From Gentiana macrophylla (Eukaryota > Streptophyta > Magnoliopsida > Gentianales > Gentianaceae): a stretch of 64,000 nucleotides of DNA. The DNA lies in contig JAOBSW010000167.1 of NCBI GenBank assembly GCA_026214975.1, positions 39,241 through 103,240 on the forward strand, given 5' to 3'. Shown in pieces: positions 11,883-21,584 of the stretch. Made by a program: the position numbers and the translations under genes. The notes under the pieces were generated by a model, which worked only from the letters and a program-made list of their open reading frames with translations, ran no database searches and had not been told where the DNA came from. The first letter of the stretch is position 1. Each line of letters begins with the position of its first letter.

Positions 11883-12060
11883 ATAATATACAAAGGGGAA
11901 AAATGATCGACAACTTTATCACATAGTATTGGACGGAGAAATTTGACATTTTATATTTTTTCGGTTTGATTAGCTTCAGTGTCTATATATATTCTTGCTG
12001 GAGAGCATAGTAATGATGTTTTGAATTCTTAACATGTTTAAATGTTAGGTTATTTCTGTT
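11883..12060 (+). repeat. Module e fragment, copy 1
   Basis: Contains CTTTATCACATAGTATTGGA and a later GGAGAGCATAGTAATGATG, matching 15.88-16.16, 31.87-31.98 and 62.63-62.75 kb. It is the continuation of the module interrupted by the MULE. It stops near 12030 and unrelated sequence follows; I see nothing else up to 12260. Confidence 0.7.
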
Positions 12061-12260
12061 ACGGAATATTAGCGCCACAATAAAATTAACAAAACAAGTA
12101 ATATGTAACATATTTTTCACCATTAATCATTGTTGACTCCGTATCAATCAATAGATCAAAGATATAAATGTGTCGTGTCACTTGTGAGTAACAGAATTCG
12201 GTGATTAATATAAACACTTGTATATAACCCAGTACTGACAAGTTAAAGGGAAGTGATATA

Positions 12261-12416
12261 CTCCCTCGTCCCATAATATAAGGTATTTTAAGTTTTCACA
12301 CGATTTAAGAAACATAATAAATTAATCATTTTTAGCATTTCAAGACAAAATGTTGCATTGTTTTCTTAGTGTGACTTATAATATCGCATTGTTGAATGTA
12401 AAGATAGAACCAAAGC
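12261..12416 (+). mobile_element. Truncated mariner/Stowaway-type MITE
   Basis: Starts after TA with CTCCCTCGTCCCATAATATA, the typical outer end of plant mariner-like MITEs. The opposite end is missing; the sequence runs into the LTR-like block at 12417. Confidence 0.55.
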
Positions 12417-12571
12417 TGTAATGACCCGAACCTTAAGACAGGTTAAAATGGTCACAACTGAAACTCCGCTTTGTTCCATTAACTGCAACGATTAAATTAA
12501 ATAACTGATATTAGTTAAATAATAGTGACACCCTATGTAAAATTATTGATGGATGATTCTGGGGTATTACA
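12417..12571. mobile_element. Short LTR-like block TGTAATGACCC...GGGGTATTACA
   Basis: A 155 bp block with TG...CA ends whose termini look like those of plant Gypsy LTRs. No flanking 5 bp duplication is visible, so it is probably an internally deleted LTR. The next ~280 bp (12572-12859) resembles Gypsy untranslated sequence (GGTCGTATCCCACAGATACT) without coding content. Confidence 0.4.
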
Positions 12572-12859
12572 TATTTATCATGCCCGCAAAGAGTGAGTTT
12601 ATCATGCTTGCCATGACCCCTTAATATACCATGATTGCCTTTACCCAAATAATGAATGGTATTAAATGAAAAGTCATCGCGTGTAAGTCATCGATACTAT
12701 CAAGAGGACTAGGCCAATCACAAGTATAGTGAAGCGAGGAAAGGTCGTATCCCACAGATACTTGATAACAATCCAAATATAGCCAATCAAATTCAAAGTC
12801 AATAACAAAGGTGTGGTTTTTGACCAAAATTTGCATGGAAAAGTAAATCAAAGGTTATG

Positions 12860-13185
12860 TAGGAAAACACAATCTGAGTGAAATTGCAGAATTTTCCCTA
12901 CTTCCTTTTTTTTTATAGATCTCCATCCAATGAATATTCTTTGCTACACCCAAACCCTTCATCTCAAATTCGGCTTTGAGCAGATTCTTTAGATCTTGAC
13001 TATCAAACTTGTTCACAACAACTATCAACATATCATCCACATACAGAAACAGATAGATGATTGAACCATTCTTTAGATTGTTTGTGATAAGCACGACAAT
13101 CATGTGGACTTTAGTTATCTTGATTGTTGGATCATGTAGCTGTCAAACTTCTTATACCCCTGTTTTGGAGCCTGTTTGAATCCAT
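12860..13185 (-). pseudogene. Copia reverse transcriptase fragment
   Basis: Read leftwards: GFKQAPKQGYKKFDSYMIQQ (from ~13180), then YLFLYVDDMLIVV with the YVDD catalytic box (~13050) and EFEMKGLGVAKNIHWMEIY. This is the palm-to-thumb part of a Ty1/Copia RT. No LTRs or neighbouring Copia domains are found beside it. A CACTA end abuts its upstream end exactly. Confidence 0.85.
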
Positions 13186-13186
13186 A

Positions 13187-13440
13187 CACTACAAGAAAAA
13201 GAGATATTAATGATGAGAATTTAATGACGGGAGGAAAATATGTTCATTAAATATTATTTTATTTTTTACGGGAGAAAGTTTTATGAACAACTATCATTTC
13301 TCGTCATTGTAGATGCAAAATTCCCCTCATTTTGATATCAAAAAAATGAATCTTCTCATTATATCATAATATTAATTATTTTCTTAAAAAATACCATAAA
13401 ATTACTTTTAATAAACAATATACCTCCTCAAAAAATATAC
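13187..13440 (+). mobile_element. CACTA (En/Spm) element end
   Basis: Begins CACTACAAGAAAAA, the conserved CACTA terminal inverted repeat, followed by subterminal AATTTAATGACGGG and ATTTCTCGTCATT motifs that partly mirror each other. I did not find the opposite TTTTTCTTGTAGTG end, so this is a fragment or a one-sided remnant. Confidence 0.6.
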
Positions 13441-13454
13441 TAACCATATGAATA

Positions 13455-14548
13455 ATATCTTCACCCATTGCATAGCCATTCGGTGCATTTGGCTGCACTT
13501 GCAGAGCTGCAGCATGGTCTAAAATTGCTTAGGCTCTGTAGCACCTTGTAATTGGATTGAAAGTTGCTCATAGACGGTAGCTGTAGGAGTGTCTTTTTTC
13601 TTTTCCTGCCAAACTTGAGTGATTCATTGGTCCTTTTGTTGCATATCATTTACTTGATTAATCTTTGTATCCATACGTTGCGTCTTTAGTTCTGGGTGCA
13701 TTAAGAGACAATAATCCTCTTCATGGCCTACATGCCTGCAATATTTGCAGTAGTGCGATAACTCAATTTCAACACAAATCTCTTGCAAAATCCCTCGGAA
13801 TTTCCTTGCTGAATGATCTTAGTGGGTATTGGCTTTAGGAGATCGATCTCAGCATGTACTCATGGGCGCCCTGGGGCCCCCATGGCCTGAGCCCCGAAAA
13901 TCAATGAATTTAAGGGCCCAATAAATTTCGACCTAATATTATATATATATTGTATTTTTATGAACAAAGAATGTATTACCTTAATGGTTAGCATTCTAGT
14001 ATACTAGACATGAGACTTGGTTTTGAATCTTTCTAGCTACAATAATTTTTGTTTTTTTAAACTAGGACTAGGAGTCAAATAATCAGGTTTTTTTCATTCC
14101 AAACCCATGACTATCTCACACAACTTTTTTGTTTTATTTTTTTTATATATATTTTGTTTATTGTTTTTCTTCGAAGGGCGAGGGCCTAATTTTTTTTTGG
14201 CCCCTGCCTGTAGTCTTGTTCCCTCTTGAAATTGATGAGCACATGTTTATGATCCAGTAATCCAACTGTATAATCTGCATTAAAATTTTGAGCAACAAAA
14301 CACTTACGAATCGCTTCCATCGGAGGTCGAGCTTGAGAAAATTTGCCGATAAGAGCATAGCGAAAGTGCGTGGCTAGGTAATCCACCACCAGAGCAGGCA
14401 GCCGCAGAGCCAGATCGCACTTATATGATGAAAACTCTAGATTTAGAGCGGCCGGAACCAGCGGCCTTGCAGGTTTAAGATCTTGAACATAAGTTTTGGT
14501 ACTTGGTAGAGACCGATGGATTGACCAACGGAGTTGACGCCTAATCAT
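13455..14548 (-). pseudogene. DUF4283 / zinc-knuckle protein (LINE ORF1-like), split by a hAT MITE
   Basis: The N-terminal half (14548-14211) shows FRYALIGKFSQARPPMEAIR and VGLLDHKHVLINFKREQDY, the hallmark of DUF4283 found in plant L1 ORF1 proteins and relatives. The coding frame is cut by the insertion at 13861-14210. Beyond it comes HYCKYCRHVGHEEDYC..HP (~13770), the zinc knuckle that follows DUF4283, then charged sequence to about 13455. The arginine- and tryptophan-rich middle part is missing, so there is a deletion as well as the insertion. A likely 5' leader runs to about 14745. Confidence 0.8.
13861..14210. mobile_element. hAT-type MITE with tRNA-like core
   Basis: Ends CATGGGCGCCCTGGGGCCC (left) and GGCCCCTGCCTG (right), GC-rich tips on an AT-rich body. 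It interrupts the DUF4283 frame. Inside (about 13975-14040) lies TTAATGGTTAGCATTC..., then CTTGGTTTTGAATCTTTCTA, a weak A-box/B-box-like pair also present in the element at 50.44 kb. An 8 bp target duplication is not clear. Confidence 0.5.
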
Positions 14549-14749
14549 CCATTGAAAATGTATTATAGCAATCGGAGGAGCGACGCCCCTCCGACCATGG
14601 GCCGGAGAAACGATGAGCTGTTGATATGGTGGCCGGAATGTAGGGAGAGAATTTTACGAGAAGAGAAAACCCATGAATTTCACTATATAAATGAACAGGG
14701 ATACCTGTAAGCAAAAGTCTCTCCGCGTCGTCTACTGAGCACTTGCATA

Positions 14750-15060
14750 ATGAATGTCAATTTTACGTGCGCGCACTCACACATTCACATGCCTGAACAT
14801 TATTAAGCGGGCCGGCCACCCGAAAAGTAAACAAGCCGCCGCCTCTACTATACAATTTTCATTTTAGGTGCGTGCCTTAGTATGTTTATTACTTCTCCAA
14901 TTTATTACAATAATATGCAGTTGTTAAAAAAACAATTACTAAGAAAATGATAAATGATTTGATTTTATCAATGAATAAAAAAAACAAATTGTTTATAATT
15001 AACGTTGTTATATATTATTTATCACACCTCAATAATAATTAAGGCTCAAGTTTTAAGGTC
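14750..15060 (+). repeat. Module b, copy 1
   Basis: Contains GCGGGCCGGCCACCCGAAAA and CAATAATAATTAAGGCTCAA, matching module b at 24.4-24.86, 34.0/36.2 and 52.5 kb. Confidence 0.7.
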
Positions 15061-15134
15061 ATAAATCTTGATTTCAAAACATACATACCTCTGTCCCTTT
15101 TTTTTTGCTTAGTTAACCATTATGTATATGTGTG

Positions 15135-15138
<4 letters not shown>

Positions 15139-15198
<60 letters not shown>
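15139..15198. repeat. (TA)n microsatellite
   Basis: About 29 uninterrupted TA units after a short TG/TA mixture. Confidence 0.97.
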
Positions 15199-15200
<2 letters not shown>

Positions 15201-15630
15201 CAGTTGCTTTATGAAAGAAAATCTAATACCTAATGCTAGCTTTGACATTTTGTCACTATTTTCGCATTCCCACTGTATTTAAAGGGGTTTTATTTTTATT
15301 TGGGAAGCATATGGTCATTCCTATACGCAGGATTTTCCCACATTGGGTTTGTCATGCATAGGTTTTATGGAGGCATGACTATGCTTCGTCTATGTAATTT
15401 GGTATAAGAAGAGGGCCATGATACGACTTTGTACGATCATTTTCTATTTCTTTTAATAAAAGGCTTCATCCATTAAAAAAGTATTTATTTGTTGGAGAAA
15501 GAAAACGAATTTAAATGCATATAGCCACAAAAATGAATTACTTATTAAGTTTCTTGATACGTGTGAATTGCCTACATAAAAATTAGACCAAAATAAGATA
15601 AGGGAGAGGAGGATTGGCAGCTTTATCAAA
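15199..15630 (+). repeat. Module d, copy 2 (with retroposon insertion)
   Basis: Left part CTTTGACATTTTGTCACTAT, right part GGAGAAAGAAAACGAATTTA and CTTATTAAGTTTCTTGATAC, continuing into module e. Split by the retroposon at 15282-15480 and then by the SINE at 15631. Confidence 0.7.
15282..15480 (+). mobile_element. Short retroposon (LINE 3' end or SINE) with 7 bp target duplication
   Basis: Flanked by GTATTTA at 15275-15281 and 15481-15487. It ends in TTTTAATAAAAGGCTTCATC plus a short A tail, the same kind of ending as the LINE at 46.95-46.98 kb (TTTAATAAAAGGCTTTGCAT). This suggests a 5'-truncated LINE copy or a SINE sharing its tail. Confidence 0.6.
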
Positions 15631-15868
15631 AAAAAATGGTAAAGCCACCACCATTAAGGGTCCCTCACCCCCGATCCCACAGGAAAGTGAGGAGAGGTTA
15701 ATCAGGTAACCTAGTAGCTCCAACATGGGCTGCCTATTAAATCTCTACACTAAAGGGTGTTATCAATCGGAAATCAACCCCTTACGGGAATCGAACCGCT
15801 GACCTCCAGCTTAGATTCCAGGCTGAATTACCACCCATGCCTTCACCACTAGGCCATATCCAGGGGAT
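15631..15868 (-). mobile_element. tRNA-derived SINE with 19 bp target-site duplication
   Basis: Flanked by identical copies of GATTGGCAGCTTTATCAAA (15612-15630 and 15869-15887). Reverse strand starts at the right with TATGGCCTAGTGGTGAAGGC (A box) and, ~50 bp on, GGTTCGATTCCCG (B box), and ends in an A run seen as AAAAAA at the left junction. These are the hallmarks of a full-length SINE. It lies exactly at the d/e junction of the macrorepeat. Confidence 0.88.
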
Positions 15869-16284
15869 GATTGGCAGCTTTATCAAATAGTATTGGACGG
15901 AGAGATCAGCCGTTTTATATTTCTTCGGTTTAGTTGGGTATTGTGTCTTATTGTAATGCCCCCAGACCTGGCGCCTGGTAAGGCTACATGAGCCATAAAT
16001 TGTCCGGTCAACTGCTTAGACCGTCGTCCTCGCTTGGTCTAAAAGGGCTAACCCGAGTTGACAAGATATTTTATATCTCACACTTATATGGAGGTGAGCT
16101 TTCTGCTAATTTCCCGATGTGGGATTTTACACTTATATATTCTTTCCGGAGAGCATTGTAATGAAGTATTTATCAGTCACATCCTTGAGAAGCTCCAGCA
16201 GGGTAGTTGCATGCTGGATCAAGTTCAAGACAACGTACCCTTTGGAGCATTTAGGGGTTCTTCACCAGAAAAAATTTAATGAGG
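15869..16284 (+). repeat. Module e, copy 2, left part
   Basis: Contains TAGTATTGGACGGAGAGATC, a ~150 bp extra stretch (about 15960-16130), GGAGAGCATTGTAATGAAG, CATCCTTGAGAAGCTCCAGC and GGAGCATTTAGGGGTTCTTC, then TTTAATGAGG, where the Copia element is inserted. The module resumes at 21461. Confidence 0.75.
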
Positions 16285-16492
16285 TGTGTTATAATGTAAA
16301 ACTGTGATTTTATTGATTCAATCAGTGATTACAATTGTTCTTTATATAGGGATACACTCTACGGATATAATAGTAAAGACACAATAATATAAAGCCCTAA
16401 TATTTTCCTGTTAAAAAAAGCCCTAATATAGATACTACTTGTTGTCCAAGTCTTGTGAAGTTGTGCCGTGGTCGGCTAAAGTATTCTCAACA
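16285..16492 (-). repeat. Copia LTR (3' LTR of the reverse-strand element)
   Basis: Matches 21276-21460, sharing GTAAAACTGTGATT, TACTACTTGTTGTCCAAGTC and TATTCTCAACA. The reverse strand carries a TATATAAAG TATA box (about 16345). It has a ~20 bp insertion (TTTTCCTGTTAAAAAAAGCC) that the other LTR lacks. Confidence 0.9.
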
Positions 16493-17983
16493 TGCCCCCG
16501 TAATCTCATGGGAATGGAAAGAACATGAAGATTGGTCTTGAGCATCTGAAAGCACGGATTCCCAAGTGGTTTGGTGAGAAGATGCGTGAGCTGATCTTTG
16601 GAAGATAGAAAGGAGATATAAATCTTGTTGGAGGCCACAAGTTCACGGACATGACGTAAGTCAATCTTGATGTGCTTCCTCCGAGCATTATAACAGGCTT
16701 GGGAGCTAAATACGTGGCACCAATGTTGTGATACCAGAGGGTAGGAAAGGAGAAATACGAGACCCGTATTTCTTTAAGGAGGGCACAGATCCATTGGACT
16801 TCAGTAGCGGTGTGAGAATTTAAGAGATATATATATTCGGCTTCAGTGCTGCTTTTAGAGACTATTTGTTCTTTGTTTAACGCCATGGCCCGATCTAAGC
16901 AGGGCGAGAAAGAAAGCGTAGGCACCCACGAGCAGCGATCATAAGAATCTGAGGCCCATTCGATGTATGCATGGAGATACAGAGAGCTGGATCATGCAAG
17001 ATAAAGGCTATCAGAGATAGTGTGTTTGAGGTAGCGGAGGATCCGCTTGACCGCAGCTCAATGATCATCAGTAGAAGCAAGCATGAATTCGCTAACACAA
17101 TGAACCGCAAATGCAATGTCGGGTCAAGTGAAGTTGAGCTACTGGAGACCCCCAACAATGGTGCGGTAAAGGGTAGGATCAGAGAACAGTGGGCTACCAG
17201 CTTGCTGAAGACGAAATTTTTTAGCCATGGGCGTAATGCAGGGCTTGGCAGTTGTCATGCCAGCTTTTTCAAGTAGCTGGAGAAAATATTTCCACTGAGT
17301 AAGAATGAGACCATCAGATACATGAAGGACCTCGATACCAAGAAATTAGGATAACGAACCAAGATCATTGACCGGAAACTGACGGCCTAAATAGTCTAGA
17401 ACATGTTGAAGTAGTGTATCATAGGAGACAGTAATAACATGATCATCCACATAAATAAGCATGTAAACATAGTCAGCACCACGAGAGTAAATGTAAAGAG
17501 AGGTGTCGTCCTTGGAGGCATGATAACTTTAACTAAAGAGAACCTTGGTGAGGCAAGAGAACCAAGACCGGGGAGCCTGGTGAAGACCATAAAGGTTGTG
17601 CTTGAGATGGCAGACATGATAAGGATAATCTGGATGTATGAAGCCTTGAGGTTATTGCATGTAAACTGCATCATTAAGATAACGATGTAAAAAGGAATTT
17701 TGAATATCTACCTGACGAACGGACCAGCCACGAGAGAGAGCAAGTGTAAGAAGGAGCCAAATGGTGATAAGTTTCACCACCGGGATAAATGCCTCATAAA
17801 AATCAATGCCAGCTTCCGGATGATACCCTTCACAATGAGCCAAGCTTTGTGATGCTCAATCGAACCATCTATAAGACACTTAAAACAAATACACCATTTA
17901 TTTCCAGTAACATTCATACGATTTGTGTAAGGGACTAAATCCCAAGTATCATTACATATAAAAGCGTTAATTTCATCTTGCAT
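16435..17983 (-). pseudogene. Copia reverse transcriptase and RNase H
   Basis: From right to left: MQDEINAFICNDTWDLVP (~17980), DGSIEHHKAWLIVKG, VDIQNSFLHRYLNDAVYMQ (~17700), the catalytic YVDD in MLIYVDDHVIT (~17440), GSLSYFLGIEVL (~17330), then RNase H with VSKSSTEAEY (~16860) and the C-terminal LTKPLGNPCFQMLKTNL (~16550). Order and spacing are those of a complete Copia RT-RNase H. Several frameshifts break it, and the stop falls inside the LTR. Confidence 0.92.
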
Positions 17984-17992
17984 CGCCTCATG

Positions 17993-18490
17993 TCATACAC
18001 GGTGTTTGAAGGCCCCGGTATAGGAAGTGGGCTCAAGAGGTTGGGGATGTTGTGAGGAGGCCTTTGGGAAGAAGGTACTGAATGAACTCAGGGTCATGTT
18101 TGGGTTTTTGGGAGTTGGTGGTGGTGCGAGTGACAATCCGGGGAGGTGGAGGGAGAGATGGCAAAGAAGAAGGAGATTCGTCTTAAGTGAAGAAAGGTGA
18201 GGCGAGAGGAAGTGACTAGGAGTTGGAATAATTTGGAGAGGGATTGAGTGGGGTGAACTGGATGATGAAGGGAGATGAGTGGTCGTCTCTGGTGATGAAT
18301 TTGTGTAGGAGTCGTGGGGTTGGTGGAGGAGGAGCGAGAGTGAGCGGTAAGGGAGTTGTGATATCGGTGTAAATGATAAAGGTAGAGGGCTTGGTGTAGA
18401 GGAATGTGGATTCATTGAAGACAACATGTGAGACAATGTAAATCGGCCGTAGTGAGATCTAAGCACTTGTAGCTATGGTGGGAAGGATCA
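17993..18490 (-). pseudogene. Copia Pro/Ser-rich linker between integrase and RT
   Basis: A low-complexity peptide rich in P, S, T and H, expected in Copia polyproteins between the integrase C-terminus and RT. No catalytic role. Confidence 0.6.
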
Positions 18491-19050
18491 GTAGCCAAGG
18501 AATATGCAAACTTTGGAACGGAAATTTGTTATGTGGGGGAGTTGTAGAGCGAAGATAGGGCTAGTAGACACATCTAAATACTTTGAGGAACGAGTAGTCA
18601 GAAGGTCGGCGATGAACCATTTCATAGGGAGATTTATGGGAAAGGATAGGAGTGGGTAAGCGGTTGATAAGATATGTGACGGTGATGAAAGCATCTTCCC
18701 AGAAAGAAAGAGTAAGGTTGGATTGATCAAGGAGGGAGAGACCGACCTCAACAATTTGGCGGTGATGACGCTCGATGGCACCCATTTGTTCATGTGTGTG
18801 TGGGGCGGGATTGATGGTGTTGTATGCCCAAGGTGTTAAGATGTTTGTGTAGGTGGTGATATTCCCCTCCCAATTAGTTTGTAAAGACTTAAGGGTGGTA
18901 TTAATTTGGCGCTCAACCAGGGTTGTATTCCCCTCCCCAACCATGGTTTGCGAAGACTTAAGTGTTGTATTAAACTGGCGCAAAGGATAAAGCCTTAGGA
19001 ACTTTGTATAATCATCCAAGAAGCCGACATAATAACGGTTACCATAAATA
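18488..19050 (-). pseudogene. Copia integrase core, with internal duplication
   Basis: Read leftwards: MDDYTKFLRLYPLRQ, then a region normally holding the second catalytic D, then GAIERHHRQIVEVGLSLLDQ with the catalytic E (~18775), FWEDAFITVTYLINRLPT and SPYEMVHRRPSDYSFLKVF. A tandem copy of about 66 bp (18861-18984) doubles the QFNTTLKSLQT segment just before the D, and the usual TDNGGE is corrupted to TNWEGN. Inactive. Confidence 0.9.
18861..18984. repeat. Tandem duplication (~66 bp unit) inside integrase
   Basis: Unit 1 starts at 18861 and unit 2 at 18927, both beginning ATTCCCCTCCC and both containing AAGACTTAAG and GGCGC. They differ at several bases, so the duplication is not recent. 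Confidence 0.85.
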
Positions 19051-19077
19051 GACGATTCGGCACAAAGGCCCTAGACA

Positions 19078-19850
19078 TTAGAATAAATCAAATCTAACAG
19101 AGAAAAAAGTAAAAGATGATACTGATAAAGTTGACCTATGACTCTTAGCTAATTGACATGCTTCACAAGCAGACTCAAAAGCTTTATTAGAAATGGAAAT
19201 ATTTTGTTGTTGAAGAACACAACAATGAACAAGATGGGAGCAGTGACCGAGACGTTGGTGCCATCGAGTTGGGGAGGAGCAAACAGTGACATGAGCTTGA
19301 GCAGGGAAGTTGTTGAAGGTGTTGGAAAGGTGATAAAGGCCATTCTTTAGGAAACCTCTATGATGGATACGACCCAAGTAGTCCATCACCAGAAAATACG
19401 AATCATGAAATTCAAAGAAAATAGAGTTATCATATGCAAATTTTAGAACAAAAATGAGATTATTAGTAAGGGAGGGAGCAACAAAAATATAAGTGTAAAT
19501 GAATGAGAGAGGGAGGGAAGAGTGGAGGAGCGATAGTGGGTGATAGTCAAACCTGAACAATCACCAATATGAATTTCATCAGGGCCATCATACTGTTCAG
19601 CTTGTGAATATAGGAAACGAGGATCATTAGCCATGTGATGAGTGGATCCAATGTTAGGGATCCAACTGGGATAGGCAGCCGGTGAAGCTTGAGCATTAAA
19701 GGCTGTAGGTGGTCGGCATGGTGGAGCATTCGGCCATGGCCGAGAGTTGACGGTAAAAATCGGTTTCAAAGTAAGTGCCAGCAGATCTTGCACGGTGTAC
19801 CCCATTTTAAAGCAAATTGTATCGAGGAACTCCGCCGGTGTGGGTATCAT
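19078..19850 (-). pseudogene. Copia protease and GAG-pre-integrase (HHCC) region
   Basis: The protease active site reads PSWIPNIGSTHHMAND (~19655), where family members have D-T/S-G-A; the catalytic Asp codon has become Asn. Downstream is the integrase zinc-binding module, WHQRLGHCSHLVHCCV with CEACQLAKSHRS (~19290-19150), the HHCC motif that precedes the core. Separate frames are used, so frameshifts intervene. Confidence 0.88.
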
Positions 19851-20123
19851 GGACCGAAGAGAGGCACCGCACCTCGATTAGTAGAATTACAACCTCACCC
19901 CTATGAATTTGGATTGCCATGACCACGGTTGGCATTGGGAGAGGCCGAAGTGTAGTGTGCAAATGGTGAGAGTTCGGCAAAGGTGCGATCGAAATTAGGA
20001 CGGATGATGATGAAGGATTCGAGATTCGGTCGTGAGAAGAAGAGCATAAACATTGTCAAGAGTGATCTCATGGACGGGTAGACAACATGGTAACCATCGA
20101 ATCATATTACGGACCCAAGCCTT

Positions 20124-20579
20124 CTAGAGAGTGCGTAATAATATCATCAGAGGTGAGGGGATGTCCAGCCATGCACGGATTTGAGAAGCAAAGCTCATTT
20201 TTAAGGCAGACCAGATATGGGCAGACGTAGTCGCTTGATGTACCTTCATAAGCACATCATCCGATAACGAGCTAGTGATGGTGCTTAAAATTAAATTATC
20301 CTGCTTTTTCCATGAATCAAAATCTGGATTTGGAGAGGTAGTCCCGTCTGCACCAGTTAAATTCATCGGGGGTGGAGGGATCGTAGCGTTAATATATCCG
20401 TACACCCATTGACCACGTAAGTAGGGAACAATTTGGGTATGCCATAGATGAAAATTTGTACGGGTAAGCTTGGTAATATGTAATCTTAATGAAGGTGTGA
20501 AAATAGGGATGGATTTGGGTGGCTGGGCAGCCGTTTGAGTGGTGGCACCGTGGGTGGCCGACGTGTGGGATTCTGACAT
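20124..20579 (-). pseudogene. Copia gag
   Basis: Begins at an ATG with MSESHTSATHGATTQ and shows LTRTNFHLWHTQIVPYLRGQ, WVYGYI, and LILSTITSSLSDDVLMKVHQ, the usual start of plant Copia gag (UBN2-type). After ~150 codons it shifts frame; the zinc knuckle is not clear between 19.85 and 20.12 kb. Sequence from 20580 to 21275 is leader, with no gene. Confidence 0.88.
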
Positions 20580-21275
20580 GATTTTGTGTAGGGTTTGAAG
20601 GAGGTGTTTTTTTATAAAGATCGAACATGAAGGAGATGAGGGAGATGAGAGGGAGAGATTTTCTATGTGTTTGTTTGCTTTTTTTTTTATCGAGAGATGA
20701 TAACAGAAAAATATTTATGTAGAAGGAAGTAGGTAGGGTTTCATGGTAGGCAGTACCGGTGGAGGAAGGAAGTTGGGTGGTGGAGGGCCGAGTATGGCAT
20801 GATGATGAAGGATAATTAACATTATATTTCAATACGCCCCCTCAAGTGTGCGTCTATAGAAGAGGGACAGACGGCCAGATACTTGGGGAATTTTAGTTTT
20901 TTTATCACCTCAAGTGTAGGCCTATAGAAGAGGGAGAGAGGGCCCAACACTTGGGGATTTTTTTTTGTTTTTCAGAAAATTATGCTTGGAGCGAGGTTTA
21001 AACCCAGGATCCCCTTCTCTTATACCTGATGTAGCACATCCAATTAATTAATAGTCTTTTATTTATATTTTATATTATGAGGTTAGTTATGTGGGCTTTG
21101 AAGGGTAGGTTTTATCTTAATGAGCTTTTGGCCTCTATAAATAGTTTAAGTCTCTCTAATGTTAGATATTATGTAATTTTGAAATATTGATCATTTTCTC
21201 TTTTGGGAATGAAATTACCTTTGGGCTTGGATTAGCTGGTTTTACCCGTTTATTATAGATCTTCTACATCAATAC

Positions 21276-21460
21276 CATATCATAATGTAAAACTGTGATT
21301 CCATTTCATTAATTCAATCAGTGATTACAATGGTTCTTTATACGGGAAATACTCTAGGATATAATAGTAAAGATACAATAATATAAAGCACTAATACAAA
21401 TACTACTTGTTGTCCAAGTCTTGTGAAGTTGTGGCGTGGTCGGCTAGGGTATTCTCAACA
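21276..21460 (-). repeat. Copia LTR (5' LTR of the reverse-strand element)
   Basis: Pairs with 16285-16492. The outer few bases differ by transitions from the left LTR (CATATCATAATG against TGTGTTATAATG), which suggests decay by cytosine deamination. A TATAAAG box is present on the reverse strand. Confidence 0.88.
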
Positions 21461-21498
21461 CGAGGAACTTTGATGAGAGAATCGTAACAACTCTTCTT

Positions 21499-21584
<86 letters not shown>

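Larger units (their letters stand above)
16285..21460 (-). mobile_element. Ty1/Copia retrotransposon, full length but decayed
   Basis: Two LTRs (16285-16492 and 21276-21460) enclose gag, protease, integrase, RT and RNase H in Copia order on the reverse strand. Flanks carry TGAGG (16280-16284) and CGAGG (21461-21465), a 5 bp duplication with one change; the empty site is visible at 32.09 kb and 62.85 kb as ATGAGGAAC. The polypurine tract ACGGGGGCA (reverse) abuts the left LTR. The primer-binding site next to the right LTR begins TGGTAT. Many stops and frameshifts; not active. Confidence 0.93.

Noticed and set aside
12417..12571. Complete solo LTR
   Set aside because: Good TG...CA ends, but only 155 bp and without a target duplication; kept only as an LTR-like remnant.
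20389..20832. 147-codon reverse ORF upstream of Copia gag
   Set aside because: Overlaps the gag start in another frame and leader sequence. Composition is low complexity and no family pattern is seen.
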